Assembly: GCA_023957975.1 (NCBI GenBank)
Contig: JAMLGM010000004.1
Span: 310,001-374,000, forward strand
Direction of reading: 5' to 3'
Origin: Microthrixaceae bacterium
Lineage (GTDB): Bacteria > Actinomycetota > Acidimicrobiia > Acidimicrobiales > Microtrichaceae
Length of the DNA stretch: 64,000 nt
Part shown: positions 35,252-44,514 of the stretch, piece after piece
Layout of the letters: the number at the start of each line of letters is the position of its first letter
Position numbering within the stretch: position 1 is the stretch's first letter
The notes under the pieces: model-generated
Database searches by the model: none
Seen by the model: only the letters and a program-made list of their open reading frames with translations
What the model was told of the DNA's origin: nothing
Translations under genes and position numbers: made by a program

Positions 35252-35785
35252 TCAGTTCGCCATCAGGTCGTCGGGGTACAGCGCCAGCGATGACAGCGGC
35301 CCGCGCTGACGGCGCAGAACGCGACGCCACAATCCCTCGGGGTCGCCGCCGAACACGTCGTCGCATCCGAGCGGGTCGCGAACCAACGGCAACACGAACC
35401 ACGACTCGCCCGCCAACTCGGCTTCGAGCTGACCTGGCGACCACCCGGCGTATCCGACAAAGAACCGCATCTGCGGCGGCGCCGAAACTGCCCCGGCCTT
35501 CAACGCTTCGATGTCGAGAAGCGTCGGCTGGCTGTAACCATCGCTTCCGAGCGCCAGCACCGCATTGGTCTCGACCGGCCCACCTTCGTAAAACACCGAC
35601 GGTGGTGTGACCGCACACGACAGCTCAAGGTGCTCGGCGACATCGAGCATTCTCGGCCGGTTGAGCACGACGCCACAGGCTCCGTTCTCATCGTGTTCCA
35701 ACAGATACACGACGCTGCGGCGAAAGTTCGGATCATCGAGTTCCGGATGCGCCAACAACAGCGAAAGGGCGTGAAATGCGGTCAC
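35252..35785 (-). CDS. YqgE/AlgH family protein
   Basis: This 177-residue protein shows the family sequence pattern: an N-terminal LLLAHPELDDPNFRRSVVYLLEHDENG region, GVVLNRP, VFYEGGPV and RFFVGYAGWSPGQLEAE, then SWFVLP. The family is widespread, its biochemical role is not established, and it is sometimes linked to transcriptional control. The start is GTG, immediately after a TACACT box and six bases, so the mRNA is probably leaderless. Confidence 0.88.
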   Translation of the reverse strand: MTAFHALSLLLAHPELDDPNFRRSVVYLLEHDENGACGVVLNRPRMLDVAEHLELSCAVTPPSVFYEGGPVETNAVLALGSDGYSQPTLLDIEALKAGAVSAPPQMRFFVGYAGWSPGQLEAELAGESWFVLPLVRDPLGCDDVFGGDPEGLWRRVLRRQRGPLSSLALYPDDLMAN

Positions 35786-35791
35786 AGATCG

Positions 35792-35797
35792 AGTGTA
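35792..35797 (-). promoter_or_regulatory. -10 box, leaderless start of YqgE gene
   Basis: On the minus strand TACACT is followed by six bases and GTG at 35785. Confidence 0.55.
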
Positions 35798-35806
35798 GAG
35801 CAGCGC

Positions 35807-36259
35807 TCAGTCGTCGGTACGCCCGTAATCATCGGACAAACGGATGATGTCGTCCTCACCGAAGTAGTCGCCATACTGCACCTCGATGATGACGAGCGGT
35901 TCATCGCCCTGGTTCTCGAGGCGATGCGCAACGCCTTGGGGCACATCGGCATAGTGACCCGGCCCCACCTGAAACACCACACCGTCCAACGTCACGGTCG
36001 CGTCGCCGGTGATGACGAACCAGTGCTCCGAACGATGCGAATGACGTTGATAACTCAGCCGCTGGCCGGGAGCGACGGTGATCGACTTCACCTTGTGGTC
36101 GGGCTCGTCGGACAACACCGTGTAGGAACCCCACGGGCGATCCTCGTACATCGGCGAGTTGGAGTGGTTGGATCGGACCTCGCCGTTCATCGAGTTGACC
36201 ACCAGCTTCGGAAACCCAACTTCCGGAGTTGCCTCGTCGATTCGCATCGATTCACTCAC
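35807..36259 (-). CDS. Cupin protein like mannose-6-phosphate isomerase type II C-terminal domain
   Basis: This 150-residue cupin has RPWGSYTVL near residue 42, then metal ligands in SYQRHSHRSEHWFVITGDATV and PQGVAHRLEN. It corresponds to the isomerase half of bifunctional mannose-1-phosphate guanylyltransferase/phosphomannose isomerase, but the transferase half is missing. It may interconvert mannose-6-phosphate and fructose-6-phosphate or act on another sugar. Start GTG 36259 has a GGAGGT ribosome binding site; a TACACT box at 36352-36357 (minus) may be its promoter. Confidence 0.75.
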   Translation of the reverse strand: MSESMRIDEATPEVGFPKLVVNSMNGEVRSNHSNSPMYEDRPWGSYTVLSDEPDHKVKSITVAPGQRLSYQRHSHRSEHWFVITGDATVTLDGVVFQVGPGHYADVPQGVAHRLENQGDEPLVIIEVQYGDYFGEDDIIRLSDDYGRTDD

Positions 36260-36391
36260 CGTTACACCTCCATCTGCGACCGGTCATCGCACAGCACCGA
36301 ATCGCAAGCGATTCAACGTGATCCTGCCGACCGCAGGCACTTAGCGCACAAGTGTACGGGAATCAGGTGGCACCAATGCGAACTCGGCCGA

Positions 36392-37915
<1,524 letters not shown>

Positions 37916-37976
37916 TCAGCGAGGGGCACCGTTCACACAGGATTTCCGCGGTGCTGGCGGAGCCACCGCCGCCGGG

Positions 37977-38987
37977 TCAGTGCTGAGGCGGGACCGAACC
38001 CGGGGGAATCTGCCGTGGACCACCGGGGTCGGACGCACCGGACGGGTTCAGGTTCGAATCCCGAAACATCTCGCCGAGACTGCCCAACAGGCTCAGCCCC
38101 GAACTGAGATCGGCCGGCAGGAAGATCTTGGTCGCCCGACCGTTCGACATCTTCGCGAGCGTGTCGAGGTAGCGAATCGCCAACAGATCGTTGGTGGGGT
38201 TCCCCTCATGGATCGCGTTGTAGATCGCCCGAATCGCGTCGGCCTCGCCGTCGGCCTCGGCGATCTGCTTGTACCGCTCGGCATCCGCGAGTTCCTTGAT
38301 CGCCGTCGCCTGACCCTCGGCTTCGAGCCGCTGCTGTTCACGCACGGCCTCGGCCCGCAAAATCGCGGCCTGACGCTCACCCTCCGCCCGGGTGATCTGG
38401 GCCTGACGCTCACCCTCGGCGGTGGTGACGGTGGCACGACGCGTACGTTCGGCCTTCATCTGCTCGTGCATCGCGCTCATCACGTCGACCGGCGGATCGA
38501 TGCGCTGGATTTCCACGCGCTTGACCCGCACACCCCAGGTGTCGGTGGCGTCGTCGAGGATCGATCGCAGGCTCATGTTGATCGAATCACGCGAGGTGAG
38601 CGCCTGGTCGAGTTGCAGGTCACCGATCAGGTTTCGAAGGTTCGTCTGCGCCAGCTTCGTCACCGCCAGGATGAAATTGGCGACGTTGTAGATGAGCCGC
38701 TGAGGGTCGGTGGGTTCGTAGTAGACCACCGCGTCCACACTCACCACCACGTTGTCAGCGGTGATCACCTCCTGTGGCGGAACGTCGATGACCTGCTCAC
38801 GCATATCGACGTAGCGCAACTTGTCGATGAACGGATAGATGATCCGCATGCCGGGTTCGACGGTGCCGTGGTATCGACCGAGCCGCTCGACCACGCCGCG
38901 TTGGTATGGCCGAACGATCTTGATCGTCGAGACGAGAAAGACCAGCAGCAGTCCGGCGAGTACGAGGATGACGACAGCGGTAACCAT
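37977..38987 (-). CDS. SPFH/Band 7 membrane protein (stomatin-like, QmcA family)
   Basis: This 336-residue protein has an N-terminal membrane helix, the band 7 region VRPYQRGVVERLGRYHGTVEPG, a DINMSL-like strand, and an Ala/Glu/Gln-rich coiled-coil region (residues 185-255). Family members assemble into rings or cages in membranes and organise lipid domains. The ATG has AAAGGG upstream. It sits next to an NfeD-type partner, the usual gene pairing. Confidence 0.9.
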   Translation of the reverse strand: MVTAVVILVLAGLLLVFLVSTIKIVRPYQRGVVERLGRYHGTVEPGMRIIYPFIDKLRYVDMREQVIDVPPQEVITADNVVVSVDAVVYYEPTDPQRLIYNVANFILAVTKLAQTNLRNLIGDLQLDQALTSRDSINMSLRSILDDATDTWGVRVKRVEIQRIDPPVDVMSAMHEQMKAERTRRATVTTAEGERQAQITRAEGERQAAILRAEAVREQQRLEAEGQATAIKELADAERYKQIAEADGEADAIRAIYNAIHEGNPTNDLLAIRYLDTLAKMSNGRATKIFLPADLSSGLSLLGSLGEMFRDSNLNPSGASDPGGPRQIPPGSVPPQH

Positions 38988-39076
38988 CGAGGCCCTTTCG
39001 GTTGGTGGCGGATGTGGTGACGAACGGGTTGGCTACGGACGGATGTGATGGACCGGGCTACGAGCGGGCAACGGGC

Positions 39077-39529
39077 TCAAGTGCGTTCGGCGACGACCAC
39101 ACCGGTGCCCTCGACGGAAGTGACGGTGACGTGGGTGCCGATGTCGAAACGACGACCGTCGCCACTCGTCGCCCGCCACGTCTCTCGCCCGACCCGCACC
39201 ATGCCGACCCCGGTCGGACCCTCTTCGATCGTTTCGAGTACGACCGCTTCCTGGTTCAGCAACCGACCGGCGCCAACCCCGACGTGTTGTGGTGCCCGGT
39301 CCAGCCGCCGACGAAGGGGAAGGAACGCGAATGACGTCACGATGGCGACCAGCAGGAACATCAACCACTGCCACTCGACGTCGACGCCGGCGAACGCGAT
39401 GGTCGCCGCCACCCCGGTGCCCAACGCGAATGGCAACAACACCAGCGCTCCGGCCGTCAACAGCTCGCCGCCGAGGAACACCGCCGTGGCGATCAGCCAC
39501 ACCCAGCGCATCGTCTCCGGATCGTCCAT
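39077..39529 (-). CDS. NfeD-like membrane protein
   Basis: This 150-residue protein has two or more membrane helices (about residues 9-65) and a C-terminal OB-fold domain (GMVRVGRETWRATSGDGRRFDIGT, with VTVTSVEGT). It is the truncated form of NfeD without the protease half, the type that pairs with SPFH proteins. It is immediately upstream of the SPFH gene on the same strand and begins at an ATG with TAGCCT six bases before it. Confidence 0.88.
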   Translation of the reverse strand: MDDPETMRWVWLIATAVFLGGELLTAGALVLLPFALGTGVAATIAFAGVDVEWQWLMFLLVAIVTSFAFLPLRRRLDRAPQHVGVGAGRLLNQEAVVLETIEEGPTGVGMVRVGRETWRATSGDGRRFDIGTHVTVTSVEGTGVVVAERT

Positions 39530-39535
39530 GCCGAG

Positions 39536-39541
39536 AGGCTA
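39536..39541 (-). promoter_or_regulatory. -10 box, leaderless start of the NfeD-SPFH pair
   Basis: On the minus strand TAGCCT is followed by six bases and ATG at 39529. Confidence 0.5.
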
Positions 39542-39608
39542 CCGGAACATCGGCTGTTTCGGCTTGGAGTTTCGGCTCGGCCGCTTCGGCTGGAGTTCGG
39601 GTGCGACG

Positions 39609-40247
39609 TCAGGATCGCGGGATGCTGGAACCGCTTCCGGCGGCGTCGAGCAGTCGAGCGACGCTCGGAATCGACAGCCCGATGACGCCGCTTCGGTGTT
39701 CCCCCTCGACCCGATCCAACAGGTCGGCATCGTCTTCGATCCGGTACGAGCCGGCGCAATCGAGCGGCTCGAAACGATCGACGTACTCGCAGGCCTCCCC
39801 CACGGTGTACGAGCGCATAGTCACGTGATGAACATCGATCTCGCTCCAACGCTCACCGTCTGAGGCGTCGACCAGGACGAACGCGTTCATCAGCCGGTGG
39901 GTTCGGCCCGACATCTCCATCAGTTGGGCCACGGCCCGCTCGGCCGACCCCGGCTTGTGCAACAACGTGGGTCGGTCGTCGCCGCCGAGCACCGCGATCT
40001 GGTCGCACCCCAACACGAGATGGCGTTGTGACAGCTCCGGTCCATCCCCCATCAGACGTCGGGCGACCGCCTCGGCCTTCGCCGTGGCCAACTCCATCAC
40101 GTAGCGCTGCGGGCCCCACGACTCGAACCGGTCGTCGAAGGCCCGCTCGTCGATTTCGGGGGCTTCGACGTCAAAGGAGTATCCCGCCGAGGCCAACACC
40201 TCGGCTCGATAGCGACTCGTCGACGCCAGCACCAAGCGATCGGCCAT
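39609..40247 (-). CDS. Maf-like nucleotide pyrophosphatase
   Basis: This 212-residue protein begins LVLASTSRYRAEVLASAGYSFDV, the Maf signature with the SxxR nucleotide-binding pattern, followed by a VLGCDQIAVLGG metal/active-site segment and KPGSAERAVAQL. Maf proteins hydrolyse non-standard or canonical NTPs to NMPs. ATG at 40247 is used since the frame extension upstream lies in the divergent intergenic region. CAGACT six bases from the ATG could be a weak -10 box. Confidence 0.85.
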   Translation of the reverse strand: MADRLVLASTSRYRAEVLASAGYSFDVEAPEIDERAFDDRFESWGPQRYVMELATAKAEAVARRLMGDGPELSQRHLVLGCDQIAVLGGDDRPTLLHKPGSAERAVAQLMEMSGRTHRLMNAFVLVDASDGERWSEIDVHHVTMRSYTVGEACEYVDRFEPLDCAGSYRIEDDADLLDRVEGEHRSGVIGLSIPSVARLLDAAGSGSSIPRS

Positions 40248-40380
40248 GACCCCAGTCTGGCCGGTCGTGTCAGCCCGCAGCGCCACGGCGGCGGCACCGC
40301 CATCGCCACACGCTCGGCACGACCGCGCTGGCGGCAGTACCGTGCACACCGCCCTCAACCGAACCGACGGAAGGTCAACG

Positions 40381-41007
40381 ATGAAGCTTCACCTCGATGC
40401 CGCAACCACCGCGATCGTCACCATGGAATGCCAACGCGGGGTCATCGGCGACCTGTCGACCTTTCCGGCGCTCGCCACCTCGGTTCGCGACAGCGGGGCC
40501 CTCGACGCCATGGCCGCGATCGTGGCCGCAGGCCGCGAGTGCGACGCCACCGTCGTGCACGCGCTCGCGGTCTTTCGGGCCGATCGCGGTGGATCGTTCA
40601 CCAACGCCCCACTGCTGCGCTACACCGCGACCATTCCCGGACAGCTCGAAGTCGGAACTCCCGCCGCCGAACTCGTGGCCGAACTGGGGCCCGAACCGAG
40701 CGACCTGGTGTCCGCACGGCACCACGGGGTGAGCCCGTTCACCGGCACCGACCTCGACGCACTCCTGCGCAGCCGCGGTGTACGCACCGTCGTTCCCGTC
40801 GGCGTGTCGCTCAATGTCGGCATGCTCGGGCTCTGCATCGAGGCGGTCAACCTCGGCTACGAGGTCGTCTTGGCAACCGACGCGACCGCCGCCCTGCCCG
40901 CCAGCTACGCCGACGCGGTCCTCACCAACACCTTCAGCCAGTTGGCGACCCTGTGCGAGGCACAAGCGGTGATCGCCGCGTTCAACGAGACGCCAACCAC
41001 CCCGTGA
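40381..41007 (+). CDS. Isochorismatase-like protein lacking the usual catalytic Cys
   Basis: This 208-residue protein has the isochorismatase fold pattern but altered catalytic residues. The N-terminal strand reads VTMECQRGVIGD where active members have an Asp (DMQ). The segment normally holding the nucleophile, N-V-C, reads SLNVGMLG. It is likely not a standard cysteine hydrolase. The ATG has GGAAGG seven bases upstream. It overlaps the end of the convergent esterase gene by 26 bases. Confidence 0.7.
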   Translation: MKLHLDAATTAIVTMECQRGVIGDLSTFPALATSVRDSGALDAMAAIVAAGRECDATVVHALAVFRADRGGSFTNAPLLRYTATIPGQLEVGTPAAELVAELGPEPSDLVSARHHGVSPFTGTDLDALLRSRGVRTVVPVGVSLNVGMLGLCIEAVNLGYEVVLATDATAALPASYADAVLTNTFSQLATLCEAQAVIAAFNETPTTP

Positions 41008-41662
41008 GCACCCCCAACATCTCCTCGCCGATCGCGTGGCCCCCCACCACCGTTACGTAGCGAACCTCCTCGACGTCGCGAGCCGACCGGATCTCATCGA
41101 CGAGGGCTTCCATGAGAAACGGCGGAACCACCTCGTCATCGTCGGGGTGCACGATCAACACCGACCTCGCCCCCACCGAACGCAGGTCGAGTTCATGGTC
41201 GACCCGCTCCGGCACGAATCCTGCCAACACGAACAATCCCCCGAGGGGTTGCTCCCCGCGCGCTCCCCGATCGATCGCCGTCGCGATGGCCACCGCGCCG
41301 CCTTGGGAGAACCCACCGAGCACGATCGCGCCCGGGTCGACCCCGGCGTCGTGCACCAGCGAAGCGATCACCGATCGAACCGATTCGACCGAGGCCTCCA
41401 GCGACTCGGGTTCAACCCCGCGGGGTCCGGTGTCGAACCACGACAACCCGCCGTCGACGGCGATCGACGCATTCGGCGTCACTCGAACCCAACCATCATC
41501 GGCCTGTTCGCGAAGCACGGCGGGCAGCTGCGAGGCGCCCGATCCGTGTCCGTGCAACATGATCAGTACGTGTCCGGACTGAGGAATCGGCGGTGCCACC
41601 GTGCGACGTCTCCTGAGCATTGGGCGCCCTGATGGGGCGTTCGACCTGTTGACCAAGAACAT
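40982..41662 (-). CDS. Phospholipase/carboxylesterase, alpha/beta hydrolase
   Basis: This 226-residue hydrolase has oxyanion-hole segment LHGHGSGASQLP, the nucleophile elbow GGFSQGGAVA, the acid in IVHPDDDEVVPP and the His in VVGGHAIGEEM. It belongs to the phospholipase/carboxylesterase family and should hydrolyse small esters. ATG at 41662 is favoured (CGTAAT is six bases upstream); the open frame continues for 33 more codons. It is divergent from the next gene. Confidence 0.8.
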   Translation of the reverse strand: MFLVNRSNAPSGRPMLRRRRTVAPPIPQSGHVLIMLHGHGSGASQLPAVLREQADDGWVRVTPNASIAVDGGLSWFDTGPRGVEPESLEASVESVRSVIASLVHDAGVDPGAIVLGGFSQGGAVAIATAIDRGARGEQPLGGLFVLAGFVPERVDHELDLRSVGARSVLIVHPDDDEVVPPFLMEALVDEIRSARDVEEVRYVTVVGGHAIGEEMLGVLTGWLASR

Positions 41663-41731
41663 AGGTTCATTACGCTGAGCTTTGAGCCACTCGGAGGCTT
41701 CGTTGCTCTCGTCGACCGTTGGAAGGGTGTC

Positions 41732-42772
41732 GTGACCGGTTCTCATAGCCCCGACGCCCACGGGCTGAACTCGCTGTTTTCGGTGTCGTCACCGGCACCG
41801 CGGCGCGCCGAGGCGACCGAACACGCTGACGAGATCGCCGAGATCGTCGACATCACGCCGCACCTCGCCGCCGCTCCCCCGATGGCGGGCCCGCCGCCGC
41901 TTCCACCGCAGTTTGCAGGCTTCTCTCCGTCGACGTCTCAGCCGCCGACGACCCAGCCGCCGACGGGGTTGCCGCCGACGCCCCAGCCGCCGACGACCGG
42001 GCCGGTCGTCCTGGCCGAACCGCCATTCCCCGACGCTCCGCTGTTGACCGAACCGTGCGCGGCGCTCGAGTTCGCTCCCCCGCCCGCTGGGTTGCCGGCG
42101 GTGCCCGTAACGCTCGAAGGCCTCCCGTTGAGCCTCGACGTGTTCGCAGTCGCAACCCGGGCGGTGGTCGTACTGATCGGCACCGACACCCCGGCGCGCC
42201 AGATCGCCAAGACCGCGATCGGACTGTCGATCGAATCCGAACAGACCGCGGCGATCGACGTCGTCGTGCCGCGGGCGATCGATCTCGTGTTGCAGCGAGC
42301 GAAGGAACTCATCGCCGCGGGCCTGGCGGCACAGGTCGTCGACCGTTGCGAGGAACGAGCCGAACTGTGGCGCCGCCTGTCGATGCGATCCGGCCTCGAG
42401 CCAGCGGCGATCGTGCTGAGCCTCGCCCCGTTCCCCCTGCCGACGATCGCGTCGATGCTGCGGGTGTCGCTGGTCGACCTTCAAACGGTCGTCGCCTCAT
42501 GGCAGCGTGGCGACGACCCGATCGACGGCACCCCGGTCACCGAGTTGGCGCCAGCGATCATCACGTCGGTCGTGCGCCCGAGCGTCGCTCCGCTCGAGCT
42601 GCCCGCCGGCCAAACGGCGAATCCGGCGGGCGATCCCGTCGGGTCGGGCGTCGCCGACACGAACCTCGCCGAGGAGTCCGCGCTCAGCGCAGACCACGGT
42701 GCGCTCGATGAATTCCTGGCACTGCCCGACGGGCGCGGCTCGAGGATTCGCCGACTGTTGCGCCGGGCGTGA
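41732..42772 (+). CDS. Unknown protein with Pro-rich linker
   Basis: This 346-residue protein starts at a GTG preceded by GGAAGGG. An acidic N-terminus is followed by a Pro/Thr-rich linker with QPPTTQPPTGLPPT repeats (residues 65-95) and a helical region from about residue 130 to 270 with FALATRAVV-like helices and LRVSLVDLQTVVASWQRG, which could be a helix-turn-helix. A basic RIRRLLRRA ends the chain. I recognise no family. It might be a regulator or a cell-envelope scaffold; neither is shown. Confidence 0.55.
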   Translation: MTGSHSPDAHGLNSLFSVSSPAPRRAEATEHADEIAEIVDITPHLAAAPPMAGPPPLPPQFAGFSPSTSQPPTTQPPTGLPPTPQPPTTGPVVLAEPPFPDAPLLTEPCAALEFAPPPAGLPAVPVTLEGLPLSLDVFAVATRAVVVLIGTDTPARQIAKTAIGLSIESEQTAAIDVVVPRAIDLVLQRAKELIAAGLAAQVVDRCEERAELWRRLSMRSGLEPAAIVLSLAPFPLPTIASMLRVSLVDLQTVVASWQRGDDPIDGTPVTELAPAIITSVVRPSVAPLELPAGQTANPAGDPVGSGVADTNLAEESALSADHGALDEFLALPDGRGSRIRRLLRRA

Positions 42773-42823
42773 CGCCGACAGCGTCGGTAGTGGCGCCGTC
42801 GACCCCCGCAGACCGATGATCGG

Positions 42824-43879
42824 ATGATGATCGATCTACCAGCACCGGAACACTCCTTTGCGAGCGACAACGCTGCCGGCGCATCCCCGGAGGTCCTCGA
42901 GGCGCTCGCCGCAGCGAACATCGGCTCGGCGTTGGCCTACGGCGACGACCGCTGGACCCGCGCCGCGATCGACGACGTCCGGCGAACACTCGACGCTCCA
43001 GCGGAGGTGCTGTTCACCTGGGGCGGCACGGGAGCCAACGTCGTCGGCCTCGGCACACTGCTGCAACCCTGGCAAGCCGTCATCTGTGCCGACAGCGCTC
43101 ACATCGTCGTCGACGAGTGCGGCGCGCCGGTCCGTTTCACCAACTCACAACTGATCGCGCTGGCGACGCCCGACGGAAAGCTTCGCCCCGACGACCTGGT
43201 GGCCCCATCACATTGGCTGGGCAGCGAACATCACCCGCAGCCTCGTGTCGTGTCGATCACGCAATCGACCGAACTGGGCACGCTGTACACGGTCGACGAG
43301 ATCGCAGCCCTGTGCGATGCGGCTCATGCGCTCGACATGGTGGTCCACCTCGATGGCGCACGCATCGCAAACGCCGCCGCCGCGCTCAACACCGATCTGA
43401 GGGCCATGATCCGCGATACCGGGGTCGACGCGTTCACCTTCGGCTTCACCAAGAACGGCGCCGTCTTCGGCGAGGCCGTGTGCTTTGTCGACCCGTCGCT
43501 GGCCGCGTCGGCCGCGTTCGTTCGAAAGCAAGCGGGACAACTCGTGTCGAAGAGCCGCTTCGTTGCGGCACAGATCAGCGCGCTCCTCGCCGATGACCTG
43601 TGGCTGCGCAACGCCCGCCACGCCAACGACCGCGCCCAGGATCTGGCGCAACGTGTGAGCGCCATCGACGGGGTCGAGGTGTGCGGCACCGCCGAAGTGA
43701 ACGCGGTATTCGTCCGGCTCCCCCGCCCGGTTCTTGAGGTCTTGCGCGAGTGGTCGTTCTTCTGGGAGTGGGACGCCGGCAGCGACCTGGTTCGGTGGAT
43801 GACGAGTTTCGCGACGACCGCCGAGGACATCGACCGGTTCGTCGACGGGATTCGAGTCGCACTAAGACTGCCGTCATGA
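42824..43879 (+). CDS. Threonine aldolase-like PLP enzyme
   Basis: This 351-residue fold-type I PLP enzyme has a short N-terminus with FASDNAAGASPEVLEAL, YGDDRWTRAAIDDVR, a segment VVHLDGARIANAA that holds the PLP Asp, and the Schiff-base Lys in FGFTKNGAVFGEA (about residue 209). It should cleave threonine or allo-threonine to glycine and acetaldehyde. Glycine made this way could be relevant to the glycine riboswitch and gcvP nearby. Its stop overlaps the next start. Confidence 0.85.
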   Translation: MMIDLPAPEHSFASDNAAGASPEVLEALAAANIGSALAYGDDRWTRAAIDDVRRTLDAPAEVLFTWGGTGANVVGLGTLLQPWQAVICADSAHIVVDECGAPVRFTNSQLIALATPDGKLRPDDLVAPSHWLGSEHHPQPRVVSITQSTELGTLYTVDEIAALCDAAHALDMVVHLDGARIANAAAALNTDLRAMIRDTGVDAFTFGFTKNGAVFGEAVCFVDPSLAASAAFVRKQAGQLVSKSRFVAAQISALLADDLWLRNARHANDRAQDLAQRVSAIDGVEVCGTAEVNAVFVRLPRPVLEVLREWSFFWEWDAGSDLVRWMTSFATTAEDIDRFVDGIRVALRLPS

Positions 43880-44175
43880 TTCGCCATGTCGTCGTGTTGA
43901 CCCTCACCGAAACCACCCCTCGGGATCACGCCGAGCGCATCGTCGCCGAACTGCGCGGCCTGCCGGGGTCGATTCCCGAGTTGGTCGATTACCGCGTCGG
44001 AGTCGACCTGGGGCTTGCGGAGGGGAACGCGACGATCGCCGTGACCGCCGACTTCGCCGACGCCGACGGGTGGGCGACCTATCGCGATCACCCCGACCAT
44101 GTTCGCATCATCACCGAGCTCATCGCTCCCGTGTTGGCCCAGCGCTGCGCCGCCCAGTTCGAGCTCGACGGCTGA
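43876..44175 (+). CDS. Dabb (stress-responsive A/B barrel) domain protein
   Basis: This 99-residue protein starts MIRHVVVLTLTETTP and has the dimeric alpha/beta barrel pattern with a helix, a strand IPELVDYRVGVDLGLAEGN and DGWATYRDHPDHVRI. Family members include plant stress proteins and small-molecule enzymes; a specific role is not evident. ATGA overlap with the aldolase gene indicates co-translation. Confidence 0.85.
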   Translation: MIRHVVVLTLTETTPRDHAERIVAELRGLPGSIPELVDYRVGVDLGLAEGNATIAVTADFADADGWATYRDHPDHVRIITELIAPVLAQRCAAQFELDG

Positions 44176-44281
44176 TCCCGGCACACCCCCACATATTCCT
44201 TCTTGTTCCGGCTTGGGTCCCGCATGGGTTCCGCATGGGTCACGGGTTCGCCGGAATTGTGACGACTTCCTCAGTTTGTTC

Positions 44282-44310
44282 GTGACAGCCGTCACAAACT
44301 CTGCTAGAGT
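44282..44310 (+). promoter_or_regulatory. promoter of candidate small RNA
   Basis: GTGACA (44282-44287), a 17-base spacer and TAGAGT (44305-44310) make the best housekeeping-type promoter I see in the window. GTGACAGCCGTCAC forms an inverted repeat over the -35 box, so a regulator may bind there. Confidence 0.6.
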
Positions 44311-44316
44311 CTCGCC

Positions 44317-44404
44317 CACGGCCGAGGCGATGCCTGCGGCGTACAACCGGAAAGGTCGTGTGAGCGGTTCGGGGGGTCTGCTCACACGACCTTTCGTCCG
44401 TTTT
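44317..44404 (+). ncRNA. candidate small RNA with terminator hairpin
   Basis: Transcription from the promoter just upstream would give an RNA of about 88 bases that ends in a 16-bp stem and T-run. Its 5' part (about 33 bases) is unstructured or forms CGAGGCGATGCCTG-like short hairpins. A short ATG frame from 44330 would code 33 residues, but it crosses the terminator and lacks a ribosome binding site, so I favour a non-coding RNA. I do not recognise an Rfam family. The opposite strand shows a C6 loop like that in 6C RNAs, but only one such hairpin. Confidence 0.45.
44350..44395 (+). terminator. strong terminator hairpin
   Basis: Sixteen perfect base pairs (GAAAGGTCGTGTGAGC and complement) enclose a 14-base loop containing six Gs. 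TTTC and then TTTT at 44401-44404 follow, as expected for rho-independent termination. Confidence 0.75.
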
Positions 44405-44417
44405 GCGGCAAGCCGCC

Positions 44418-44471
44418 CCGTTCTCCGATAACCAGTGGTCGTGATCACGACCACTGGTTATCGGAGAACGG
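44418..44471. repeat. perfect 54-bp palindrome, copy 1
   Basis: The 27-base arms pair perfectly with no loop and centre on GTGATCAC. The outer part reads CCGTTCTCCGATAACC. The same 50-base core occurs at 49998-50047. It lies between the sRNA terminator and the next gene's promoter. Confidence 0.85.
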
Positions 44472-44502
44472 CGTGGTGGGGGCACCCCCGGAGCGGGCGT
44501 GG

Positions 44503-44508
44503 CACAAT
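44503..44508 (+). promoter_or_regulatory. -10 box of the GLFV-like gene
   Basis: CACAAT is followed by six bases and the GTG at 44515. Confidence 0.4.
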
Positions 44509-44514
44509 GCAGGC

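Noticed and set aside
44350..44395. 6C RNA on the minus strand
   Set aside because: The loop has six Cs on that strand, but the family has two such hairpins and only one is present; the promoter and T-run both favour the plus strand.
44330..44431. 33-residue frame inside the candidate sRNA
   Set aside because: No ribosome binding site with proper spacing, and a strong terminator lies within the frame.
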